A stretch of 64,000 bases of DNA. It comes from Paenibacillus cymbidii (GTDB taxonomy: Bacteria; Bacillota; Bacilli; Paenibacillales; NBRC-103111). The notes beneath the pieces are model-generated. The model saw nothing but the letters and a program-made list of their open reading frames with translations, was not told the DNA's origin and did no database searches. Position numbers and translations under genes: made by a program. Shown here in pieces: positions 1 through 8,300 of the stretch; the stretch's first letter is position 1; each line of letters starts with the position of its first letter. The stretch is from contig NZ_SHLX01000009.1 of NCBI RefSeq assembly GCF_004764705.1, positions 62,001-126,000 of the forward strand, written 5' to 3'.

Positions 1-102
1 TCCTTTTGCGCCGCCGTCGACAAAATGGGACTCGACACAACCGAATCGATCGGACTCAAACTGAAGGCCCGCAGGCAACTGGCCGAGAAGGAGGCAAACT
101 AA
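1..102 (+). CDS. C-terminal end of probable phage scaffold/pre-capsid protein (partial)
   Basis: The frame is open from base 1 to the TAA at 100-102 and encodes 33 residues ending in a charged, helical tail (LKARRQLAEKEAN). It ends three bases before the capsid gene, and its last codons contain the GGAGG that serves as capsid ribosome binding site. The position directly before the major capsid gene is where scaffold or capsid-maturation genes normally lie in such phages. Function is inferred from position only. Confidence 0.5.
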   Translation, partial: SFCAAVDKMGLDTTESIGLKLKARRQLAEKEAN

Positions 103-105
103 TCC

Positions 106-1107
106 ATGAGCAACCGCGTAGGCACAGCACAATTCGTTTCGTTGGAGGCGGCGGCGCAGTTCCAAGCGCCGGGCGCGCTCATCACGGATGATTTCCAGCG
201 GGAAATCACCGATGCTTTGCGTCGGAATTCGGTACTCGACGGACGGCTGGAATATACGCCGGCGACCGGCGACTTTTCGACGTATTACGAGCAAAACGAA
301 ATCAATGGCGGTGAGTTCGTGAACCCGCGGAGTCCTTCCGCGACGCCGGTCACCAACGCGCGATCGCCGCACAGTTTGAAGGTGAAGGCGATCACCAACC
401 AGGTGAATTTCGGTCACTATGACGTCACCCTGGGGCAACAGCAGGGGAACTTCGAAGACTTGCAAGCAAAAGACCTTGACGACATGCTGAACGCAGTCGG
501 CTTGACTCACGGCAAAGCGCTGTGGAGGGGGAGCGACACGAGTTTGTCGTCGCCGACAACGCTGGAATATCGCGGCATCGCCAAGCAAATCACGAACATA
601 TTCCGCGTCGGCATGACATCTTCGATCGTTGCCGGGATTCGGGCAAAAGTCGCTGCAATGATTGCCAGTGAAAAATACCTGCTTCGCCCGTCCGCTATCT
701 ATATCGATCCGATCGCCTTGTACTACCTTGAGGAAGAGGAACGAGAAGCGTCGAACAACTCGACACAAGTCAGCAGCTTGAGCAAAACGGTTGTGGCGGG
801 CATTGAATGCAATGCGATTTTGACCGCGGCCGGTAAACTTCCGCTCATCCCCGAGCCGTTTATGCTGTCGGAGGAAAATGAAGACCGTCCGGACAACACT
901 GACTATGGTATCGCCATCGTGACGGAGCGAATGATCGAATACCATTATGTCGGCAAAAAAGGCATCTACCTGTTCGAACTTGGCACCGTCAGCGACCTGC
1001 AGCAAAAATACATCGGTATCAAGTATGGCGCGCCGGTTGCCAAAGGCCCGGGTTACGCCCACGCCTTTGGTAAGATCGAGCGCCCAACGCTTTCGAAAAT
1101 CGGATGA
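106..1107 (+). CDS. Phage major capsid protein
   Basis: A 333-aa protein with the look of an SU10/HK97-fold major capsid protein: N-terminal segment with an acidic ITDDFQREITDALRRNS stretch, a long central region with LGQQQGNFEDLQAKDLDD, and a C-terminal beta-rich part ending YIGIKYGAPVAKGPGYAHAFG. Length is typical of this family. The start ATG lies about 10 nt after a GGAGG. It overlaps the next gene by four bases (ATGA), so the head genes are translationally coupled. Assignment rests on family resemblance plus position between scaffold remnant and connector. Confidence 0.85.
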   Translation: MSNRVGTAQFVSLEAAAQFQAPGALITDDFQREITDALRRNSVLDGRLEYTPATGDFSTYYEQNEINGGEFVNPRSPSATPVTNARSPHSLKVKAITNQVNFGHYDVTLGQQQGNFEDLQAKDLDDMLNAVGLTHGKALWRGSDTSLSSPTTLEYRGIAKQITNIFRVGMTSSIVAGIRAKVAAMIASEKYLLRPSAIYIDPIALYYLEEEEREASNNSTQVSSLSKTVVAGIECNAILTAAGKLPLIPEPFMLSEENEDRPDNTDYGIAIVTERMIEYHYVGKKGIYLFELGTVSDLQQKYIGIKYGAPVAKGPGYAHAFGKIERPTLSKIG

Positions 1108-1673
1108 GCCAGTATTTAGACGTCGACGGGAGCGCCGCCGCCTACTTCCCGCCAGGCGTGACGCCAACCGCCGCGCTTGTTTTGCGCGCGTCCGCCATTA
1201 TTGACGGATATTGCAAGCGGGCCATAGAGGTTAAATCCTACAAGGAGCGTATTCCGCTGTCGGATCGGCAGCGGGGGCACGTCTCCTATTGGCCGGTCGT
1301 CGCGGTGACATCGGTCAAGGGCAGGCCGACAGCGGGGCCAATGGGCACTTTCTTCGGCCCCGCCCCTTTCGAGGAGCTGGCGGCGGATGCCGTAGACATC
1401 GACATGTCCATCGGGACGGTTTGGTGTGGCCTTTCTCCTTTCGGTTCGAGATACGGCGAATTGGAGATCGAATATACAAGCGGCTGGTCGCCTATCCCGG
1501 AAAGCGTGAAAGTGGCATGCGGCATCTTGGTTGGCAAGCTATCTTCGACGCATGACACAAACGTCAAAATGAAGAAAGATTTCGATTTCACGATTGAATA
1601 TTTTGGCACCAGCCTGATTACGCCTGATGTGGCGGATTTGCTGGCTGCTTACGTGCAATGCTCATTCCGATAA
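1104..1673 (+). CDS. Head-tail connector (gp6-like adaptor)
   Basis: A 189-aa protein placed directly after the capsid gene (ATGA overlap). The N-terminal third (PTAALVLRASAIIDGYC) is a helical segment like those of gp6/gp15-type adaptors, followed by a beta region with YWPVVAVTSVKGR and a C-terminal part with IEYTSGWSPIPESVKVACG, a pattern common in head-tail adaptor proteins that describe a local structure insert and helical closing. It would sit on the portal ring and extend the DNA channel. Called from pattern and position; no catalytic residues are expected. Confidence 0.65.
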   Translation: MSQYLDVDGSAAAYFPPGVTPTAALVLRASAIIDGYCKRAIEVKSYKERIPLSDRQRGHVSYWPVVAVTSVKGRPTAGPMGTFFGPAPFEELAADAVDIDMSIGTVWCGLSPFGSRYGELEIEYTSGWSPIPESVKVACGILVGKLSSTHDTNVKMKKDFDFTIEYFGTSLITPDVADLLAAYVQCSFR

Positions 1674-1687
1674 GAGAGGTGTAAATC

Positions 1688-2077
1688 ATGCCTGACAGAA
1701 TCAAACCCGGATACGTCGAACAGTACGTATCCATCGCCAGTACGCGCGAATGCATCCTGCATGCATCCGGCCAAGAGGTCGCCAGCGGCGAAGGAGTTTC
1801 GCAGGTCGTCGGCGATTACCGCGAGGCGCTGCTCGACATCGATGTGACGGCCATTAACCCGAAGCCGACGAAAACGGCTTCCGTCACGTTCAAACTGCAG
1901 ACAAAGGTGAACGGTCAGTGGCGGGATATCCCTTCCGTCACACTGACGGCGGCCACATCCATCAGCAATCAGACAGTAAAAGTGGCCACGTTCGGCGAGG
2001 AAATTCGGCTGACATGGACACTGACCGCAGATACGGCTGACATCACCTTTTCCGCTGCACTCCTGGCGAAAAGCTGA
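1688..2077 (+). CDS. Small phage head or neck structural protein
   Basis: A 129-aa, beta-rich protein (TASVTFKLQTKVNGQWRDI; AATSISNQTVKVATFGEEI) without a signal peptide or membrane segment. GAGGTG 9-14 nt upstream gives a good ribosome binding site. It lies between the adaptor and the putative stopper, and its stop overlaps the next start (TGATG). The composition suggests a single jelly-roll or Ig-like domain, as in head decoration or stopper proteins. I do not recognise a named family. Confidence 0.6.
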   Translation: MPDRIKPGYVEQYVSIASTRECILHASGQEVASGEGVSQVVGDYREALLDIDVTAINPKPTKTASVTFKLQTKVNGQWRDIPSVTLTAATSISNQTVKVATFGEEIRLTWTLTADTADITFSAALLAKS

Positions 2078-2634
2078 TGTTTTGGCAGTTTTCGCACCGA
2101 CACCGCACATGCAGCGTCGACGGCACAGCCGAAGCCGTTATTTTGTCGCGTGAGCAAAAGGCGACATCGCAGCGCGGGAAGGAGTCCGAATACAACGGAT
2201 TGTTCTCTTCCGCGTCCGTCGTCGTGACGGGCGCGATTGTCATGGTTGAGGACGCATACCTGGTGACTGCACTGCGCAAAACAGTCGACGGAGACAACTA
2301 CTGCAGCATGGTCAAGGCAAATGCCTTGTTCAGTGTGCAGCGGTATGGACAAGTGGACGACGAAGATCCAGCCTTTTCGACCGTCGTTTCCAGCAAACGG
2401 GCTTATGCCGAATACGTCACGGCCAGCCTGCGGCAACACGACCCCGGCCTATTGCCGCAGACGCATTACACGCTGATCGTGCAAGCGACCGTCGATGTTC
2501 GCGATCCGCAAGACCCGAGCTTATACAAGGCGGATCGGGTTGTCATGGGCGGGCGAAATTACGAAGTCGCGTCAGTCGACAAGATGCGTTACCCGAATCT
2601 CTTGTTCGTGCAGCTTGCCGAGGATATGCGATGA
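2077..2634 (+). CDS. Putative head-closure (stopper) protein
   Basis: A 185-aa protein in the slot normally occupied by the head completion or stopper protein. The C-terminal half has a beta-strand pattern (LPQTHYTLIVQATVDVRD, YKADRVVMGGRNYEVASVDK) of the sort seen in SPP1 gp16-like stoppers, which carry a small beta-barrel. The start overlaps the preceding stop and its end overlaps the next gene (ATGA), so it is part of one coupled operon. Role inferred from gene order. Confidence 0.55.
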   Translation: MFWQFSHRHRTCSVDGTAEAVILSREQKATSQRGKESEYNGLFSSASVVVTGAIVMVEDAYLVTALRKTVDGDNYCSMVKANALFSVQRYGQVDDEDPAFSTVVSSKRAYAEYVTASLRQHDPGLLPQTHYTLIVQATVDVRDPQDPSLYKADRVVMGGRNYEVASVDKMRYPNLLFVQLAEDMR

Positions 2635-3215
2635 TTACGCATATTATCGCCGGATACGACGCCGATCGGGCGGCGCGCGACTTGGAGCGCAAACTCTCCA
2701 CGGAAATTGCCGGGCTGACCGGGCTTGTCATGGAGACGGCGAAGTCCAACGTCAAGTATTATGCCGAAGTTCGGCGGCATCTGCAGCGGCATATGAATGT
2801 GCTGGTCGGTCAAATGATCGAAGGCGAGGTTACGGCGAATTATTGGCAGGCGTGGCTGGAGCAATTCGGAAAAGGTTCGCTGATGGCCGGAAGCGATCAA
2901 AACCCCGGCCTTGTTTCGTACATGAACTCCGAAGCCTGGAACCGGCTTCGCTCCACGGGGAAGCGGGTAATCGTCGGCCGCGGCCGAGGGCAGTACAAGA
3001 GCATTGACGGGACGGTGCGCTATTCAGGTGGATCGTTCCGCGGTGTCGACTTGGAGGAGCTGGCGGCGCGTGGCGATATCGACAAGAAATTCGGGCCAAC
3101 ACCGCCGACGTTCTTTCTGCGTAAGGCGCTCGAATCCAACCGCAACCGCATCTTGGCCGGGTTGGCGCGTGTGATTGACGATTTCCCGTATCACAAATAC
3201 TTCCGGAGTGGGTGA
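2631..3215 (+). CDS. HK97 gp10-like minor tail/neck protein
   Basis: A 194-aa protein with an N-terminal helical start (YDADRARDLERKLS-like) and a C-terminal part containing GPTPPTFFLRKALESNRNRI. Proteins of the HK97 gp10 class end with this kind of PxxFLRxAL motif, followed by a helix. They are tail-completion or neck proteins required to join tail to head. Length is at the upper end for the class. It is coupled to the genes on both sides (ATGA overlap upstream, 3 nt gap downstream). Confidence 0.65.
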   Translation: MITHIIAGYDADRAARDLERKLSTEIAGLTGLVMETAKSNVKYYAEVRRHLQRHMNVLVGQMIEGEVTANYWQAWLEQFGKGSLMAGSDQNPGLVSYMNSEAWNRLRSTGKRVIVGRGRGQYKSIDGTVRYSGGSFRGVDLEELAARGDIDKKFGPTPPTFFLRKALESNRNRILAGLARVIDDFPYHKYFRSG

Positions 3216-3218
3216 GCC

Positions 3219-3662
3219 ATGAACGTCGCGAAATTGATGAACGCCATTTTCGAAACGCTGACATCCGACGCCGCGCTCATGGCGCTGCTCGGTTTGACAC
3301 CGAGTTCGCAGCCACTGGACAAGGAACGCCGAATCGTCAAAGGGTATGAATCCGACACACCGCTAACCCCGGCAGTTGTGCCGCGTCTTTACATCGCTAT
3401 CAAGCCGGGCCGGTTCGGTGCAAACCCATACGCCTTCGAAGGCAAGTTTTGCGTGGAGATATTGCACAAAACCCAGTCGGGGGCTATGGAAATTGCCGAG
3501 AGTGTCCAGCGTCTCTTCCACGGCAAATATATTGCGTATGGCGATTTCCGTTCGCTTAGCCGCTGCTACCTGGCATCTGCCAACGACTTCGCAACCTCTG
3601 TAACCGGCATCCGCGGGCACGAGGTTTATTATGATGTCGACTATTTTGTGGGAATGGAGTGA
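3219..3662 (+). CDS. Tail terminator-like protein
   Basis: A 147-aa protein starting with a helix (KLMNAIFETLTSDAALMALLG), then a beta-rich core (VPRLYIAIKPGRFG, KFCVEILHKTQSG) and a terminal strand GHEVYYDVDYFVG. This alpha-beta layout and length resemble siphophage tail terminators, which cap the tail tube and define its end. It lies just before the small acidic gene and the major tail protein, as expected. No family-specific catalytic residue exists to confirm the call. Confidence 0.6.
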   Translation: MNVAKLMNAIFETLTSDAALMALLGLTPSSQPLDKERRIVKGYESDTPLTPAVVPRLYIAIKPGRFGANPYAFEGKFCVEILHKTQSGAMEIAESVQRLFHGKYIAYGDFRSLSRCYLASANDFATSVTGIRGHEVYYDVDYFVGME

Positions 3663-3668
3663 GCGAGA

Positions 3669-3863
3669 TTGAAGCGACAAACGGCTGAGCAGGAAGTGCC
3701 GGCACCTTCCGAGAAGGAAGCGCTGGAGGAAGAAAAAATCCAACTCGCCAAAGAAATCGGCATTTGGGGGACGTTCAATCCGGTCGAAGGGTATGAGGCC
3801 TCGCACCAGTCCCGACGCATTGAAGAAATCGACAAACGCCTGACGGAAATCGTTAACCGGTAG
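3669..3863 (+). CDS. Small coiled-coil phage protein
   Basis: A 64-aa highly charged protein starting at a TTG; GGAG lies 9-12 nt upstream. Residues 14-30 (EKEALEEEKIQLAKEIG) form a likely helix or short coiled coil, with another helix near the C-terminus (RRIEEIDKRLTEIV). It sits between the tail terminator and the major tail protein. Function unknown; small genes at this place in related phages are usually annotated as hypothetical. Confidence 0.55.
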   Translation: MKRQTAEQEVPAPSEKEALEEEKIQLAKEIGIWGTFNPVEGYEASHQSRRIEEIDKRLTEIVNR

Positions 3864-3893
3864 GCGTTTTCACATTCAAAGGAGGACTAACCA

Positions 3894-4673
3894 GTGGCAC
3901 AATCGACGAAAAGATGGGTTATCGACGACATCGCAAACGCAGCGCTGTTTGACCTGAATACTGGCGACCCAGTTGCATTTATGGACAGATTGAAAAAAAT
4001 GACGATCACCATCGACGCGAAGCAGCAGCGCGAATATGGCGGCACTAGCAGGTTTGCGTTTCACTTGACCGAACAGGATTCCGAATCCGCGGTGCAGATC
4101 GAAAACGCCGTCATGGATTTCAATGAATTGATTGCCGCGACCGGCGCTTCTGTCTCCACCGGCTCCTCTGTCGTCCCAACTCAAGAACTGCAAACCGTTT
4201 CCGGCAGCAGCACGGTGACACTCAGCAAGGCGGCGTCGCTCGTCACTGATTCGGAGAAAGTTGTCGTCGCCACGAAGGGACTGACCAATTCCGGCGTTCA
4301 GTTGTCGCGCGTTGCTTCCGCGCCGACGGCAACGCAATATACCATTGCGGCTGGCGTCATTACGCTGGGCGACACGAGCCTTAACGGCAAGGATGTCCGC
4401 GTTTTCTACGATTACACCGCTACTTCGGCGGAGAAAGCTTCTGTCGTCACCACGACGAAGAACAAGCCGTACAAGTTTGTGGCGTATGGCCGCGCGTTCG
4501 ACGACGAACTGAACGTTTATTTTAACGTGACGGTCATTATCTACAAGGCGCAGATGCTCGGCACGTTCACGATTGACATGCAGCGTAAGAGTGCGACAAC
4601 CAACACGCTCGACCTGGCTGTGCTCGATCCCGGCCGCGCGGACGGCAAGGTTATCGACATTATCGCAGCGTAG
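3894..4673 (+). CDS. Phage major tail (tube) protein
   Basis: A 259-aa protein starting at GTG 3894 with a strong GGAGGA 8 nt before. The N-terminal and C-terminal parts (KMTITIDAKQQREYGG; YFNVTVIIYKAQMLGTFTIDMQRK) resemble a tail-tube beta-sandwich, and the middle (about residues 95-180) is a Ser/Thr/Val-rich insert, probably an Ig-like decoration on the tail surface. Such inserts are common in siphophage tube proteins. The next genes are the chaperone pair and tape measure, in canonical order, which supports the assignment strongly. Confidence 0.78.
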   Translation: MAQSTKRWVIDDIANAALFDLNTGDPVAFMDRLKKMTITIDAKQQREYGGTSRFAFHLTEQDSESAVQIENAVMDFNELIAATGASVSTGSSVVPTQELQTVSGSSTVTLSKAASLVTDSEKVVVATKGLTNSGVQLSRVASAPTATQYTIAAGVITLGDTSLNGKDVRVFYDYTATSAEKASVVTTTKNKPYKFVAYGRAFDDELNVYFNVTVIIYKAQMLGTFTIDMQRKSATTNTLDLAVLDPGRADGKVIDIIAA

Positions 4674-4681
4674 GAGGAAGC

Positions 4682-4984
4682 ATGGACGATAAAATGGATC
4701 TTCTGACGGGCATCGGCCCGGAAGTTCAACTCGGCGACGGCATCACGAAACGTTTGCGCGTCGGCACGATTAAGCAAATTCGCGACGTTGGTGCGTTGTA
4801 CAAGGACAAGTTGCTCCGCGCGAAAGCGGCCGTTATGCGCGAAGGTGCCGAGCAGGAGGAGCAAATCACGAAATGGGTGGAAATCCTCAATCTTGTTTTG
4901 ATTGAGGGATTCACCCGGGAGGAGTTCGAGGACAGCGTTCCGGAATTAATGGAATCCGCTGTCGACCGATTTCTTTTCGGTTAG
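4682..4984 (+). CDS. Tail assembly chaperone, short product (gpG-like)
   Basis: A 100-aa acidic helical protein (RVGTIKQIRDVGALYKDKLL; EEFEDSVPELMESAVDRFLFG) between the major tail protein and the tape measure gene, the place of lambda G-like chaperones that bind the tape measure. A good AGGAGG precedes the ATG. A T-rich tract close to the stop (4970-4978) is followed by an open frame without its own start, which suggests programmed frameshifting into the G-T form (see next entry). Confidence 0.75.
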   Translation: MDDKMDLLTGIGPEVQLGDGITKRLRVGTIKQIRDVGALYKDKLLRAKAAVMREGAEQEEQITKWVEILNLVLIEGFTREEFEDSVPELMESAVDRFLFG

Positions 4985-5237
4985 CGCCGGCCCCCCCTCG
5001 AAAAAGCAAGACAGCGGCGGAGATCCACTGACGATTGAACAGGTTTACGGCCGCTTATCACGCCGTCCGCTGCAAAAGGAATGGCATGACCATAATTACT
5101 ACGAAATAGCGGCCATATTTGACGATGTGGCCGAGGAAATGAAGTATCAAATCCGCCTGCATGGTGGCGAAGTCGAAGAGCCGAAAAAGCTTTCTCGCAC
5201 CGGCATCTCGGAAATCCTGCAGCATTTCAACCGTTGA
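4971..5237 (+). CDS. Tail assembly chaperone extension (T part, reached by frameshift)
   Basis: This frame (codons starting at multiples of 3) is open from 4950 to the TGA at 5235-5237 and encodes a protein-like sequence such as GGDPLTIEQVYGRLSRRPL and EMKYQIRLHGGEVEEPKKLS. No ATG/GTG/TTG start with a ribosome binding site exists before residue-like content begins, so it is best read as the C-terminal extension of the gene at 4682. Moving from that frame to this one needs +1 (or -2). A tRNA-Phe on TTT at 4970-4972 can re-pair with TTC at 4971-4973 in a +1 slip; on TTC at 4976-4978 it can re-pair with TTT at 4974-4976 in a -2 slip. The C7 run at 4991-4997 lies after the short-form stop and is not the slip site. 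Confidence 0.7.
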   Translation, partial: FFSVSAGPPSKKQDSGGDPLTIEQVYGRLSRRPLQKEWHDHNYYEIAAIFDDVAEEMKYQIRLHGGEVEEPKKLSRTGISEILQHFNR

Positions 5238-5325
5238 CAATCGAGGCGCCAGAATAAAGGCGCCTCTTTGTGATGAATATCCGCGCTTATGCGCTGACAT
5301 AGATGTTTTATAAGGGGGTGCGGCC

Positions 5326-8300
5326 GTGGCCGAGGAAAATAAGGATGTGCTTGGCGCGAGGCTCAATCTTGATGTATCCAAGATGCCGGCCGCGTTCAAG
5401 CAGATCGATGCGGGGGCCAAGCAAAACAAAGCCTCGTTCGAAGCGCTTAACACCGAAATCGTCAAGACCGAGCGCACGTATTCGCAGTTGGCGAAATCCA
5501 TGGACAAGATGGCGCTCACGACGGACGAGCGTCGAAAGAAGATGCTGGACGAGTCGTCTGCGCTTGTATCGCAGCGCAATGCAGCCGCCGAACTCCTATC
5601 CGCCAGGCGGCAGCAACTGGATGCCGCGAACAAACTTGTCGACTCCAAGCTGCAAACGCAACAAGCGCTACAGAAGAAGCGGGAAGTTGCGATCGAGCAG
5701 CAAGAGCGGGAACACCAAGAGCGAATGGCGCGGCTGCAGAATCAAACCGCTGCCAGTTCTGTGCGGGCGGGGCGTGCGACCGGCACGGATGACGCCACGC
5801 GGGAGCGGGTGCTGCGCGAAGAGCAGGCGATTCGCCGTAAACTGGCGCAGATGGACGAGGATGCCGAGCGCAAGCGACTTGCTGGCATCCAGCGTGAAGC
5901 CAGTGAGCGGGAACGTGCGCTGCAGCAGGAACAGCGCATTCGGCGCGCGATCGACCTGGAACAGCAACGTGCCGACGAGCGGTTCCGCCGCGCCAATCAA
6001 GCGACGCTGTTCGACGACTCAAGCGGGTCTGTTTCGGCGCGCCTCCGTAATGCCGCTTTGCATGCGACAGCATTCGCCGTGGTCTATTCTTCCATCCACG
6101 CGGCGGAAGATGCGATCCGGACCGGGCTTGTTGACATCGAGAGTCGCATGGCCGGGTACGTGCAGACCAATGAGCACTATTTCATGTCCTATGCCGCAGG
6201 CACTGGCAAAATGGTCAAAGATACCGACAAAATCAACGCGCAGACGGAGCAGTTTCTCCACACGACGCATGCACTTGGCTTGGAAATTAACGATGTCACC
6301 GAGTCAGCCCGGTTGTGGGGCCGCATGTACAAGGATGTCGGCATTGTGCAGGAGATGGTTCGAAACTCTTCGATGCTGTCCACGATCGACATGGTCGAAC
6401 TGGAGCAGTCGACAAAGATGACGGAAAGTACGTTGGCGCAGTACGGTGTACAAATCAACAACGTCAATGACGCGATGGTGGTAGGTGGCCGCATTCTCGA
6501 CAGTTGGTCGAAGGTAGCACACGACACCATGGCGCCAGCGAAGGAAATCGGCGCGGCATTCGAACGCACAGGCAAAATCGCCGATGAAGTAGGCGTCAGC
6601 TTCGACTTTATGAATGGGCTGATGGCCTCGGGCATTCGGAATACTGCCTTGGGCGGGGCGAATCTCGGAAACATGTGGAAAACGGTCCTTGGCACGATCC
6701 GAACCGACAAAGCAGTAAATGAGTTGGAAAACCTGGGCGTGGCAACGAAAGAAGTGGTCGACGGAACGGAACAATGGCGGAAAGCGGAAGATATCCTGCT
6801 CGACCTATCAATCGCCGTCACCGAAAAGAATTACGACCTGACAGAATCGTACGCGGATATCTCACGCGGCGTTTATCAGTATGCGAAATTGGCCGCATCA
6901 CTGAACACAGGCGATATACTGCTCGGCATGTCGGCGTCGATCAATTCGACCGGCTCCACGCTGGACTATTTGACGGTGCAGATGGACACCATCCAGCGCA
7001 AGGCGTCTCAGACCAAAACGTCGTTGATCGAAATTTTTAGCAAGGCCGGCGACGATGGATTGCGAAGTTCGCTTAAGGATGCGCTGGACGTCATTGACCA
7101 ATTGCTTATCGGCATCAGCAAATTGCCGAAAGGGACGTTCGAGACGATTGCCGCCATTGGCGGGTTGGTCGCCGCATATAAGCTCATCATTGCGCCGCTC
7201 ATGGCGTGGAAGCAGGCGGAAACGGCGCTGACAACGGCAATCAAGTTGCATGCCACTGCGCAGGCCGTCGCGACGGAAGAAATGGTCATCTACAGCGCCG
7301 CAGCGGCGAATACCGCCCGTATGACGGCGTTGGCGACGGCTGGCATTAGTGCGATTGTCGGCGTGATTGGCATCTATCTGATGTCGCTGGGTAGCGCCGA
7401 GAAGAAGGAACGCGAACTGGCCGATGCGCGCGACCGTCAAATCGCGGTGATGCAGCAACAATACGGGCAGTTGGAGCGGCAAGCTGACTTTTTGCCGAAA
7501 TTGGTCAACGCGGAGCGGGCGCTGCAAAAGCAAATGGACAGTGGTACGTTATCGGCCGACCAGCAGATCGAAGTGAAAACACAGCTTGATAAGGTGTCGA
7601 AGGCGCTGCAGCAAACGATCGGCGAAGAGGGTGCGGCGCAGCTTCGGGCGGCGGGCTATACCGACGAAGCGACAAACACCATTATCGAATCGTTGCACAA
7701 GCGGCAGCGTGCATTGAACGAGCAAATCTCCGCAAATCTGGATTTGCAGGCGTCGGAAAACGACACCGCTCTCGCTGCTGCGCGAAAGACCTTGCAGGAC
7801 GCGAAGGACAACCCTGAGAAAAAGGCGACGGTTTGGGATGTCTTGAACCCATTTGGCAACCTGAATACAGAAGAGCAAGCACGGCGAAAACAAGAAAAGA
7901 AACTACAGGAAGCGCAATCGCTGGTCGACTCTTTGGAGGATCGGGGGCGGCAAATAGAACAGAAGCGGATAGACATCGCGGAATCGTTAATCGAGACTGA
8001 TCCGCTTGCTGGCACCAGCGGCAAGAACATTCCGACAGCGTACGAGACGATGAAACAGTCGTTCCAAGATGACTATAGCGAATTTCGCCATCTTGTCGCG
8101 ATTAAGGCGCAAGGGTACGTCGAAGCGGGTGACCAACTCGCGAAGTTGCAAGCTATTAAGTCGAAGTACCAAGACCAACTGGCCGCATCTGATTTATGGG
8201 GCGTCGAGGAGGATATGGTCGCTATCCGCGAGGGCAAGGGTAAACTGGGCGACGACGAAAAGCCTTTTAATTTGCCCCTTGAAGCGATTGACCGTCAAAT

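Noticed and set aside
4991-4997. C7 run as the slip site for the tail chaperone frameshift
   Set aside because: It lies after the stop of the short product and cannot be reached in that frame; a sequencing error is kept only as an alternative.
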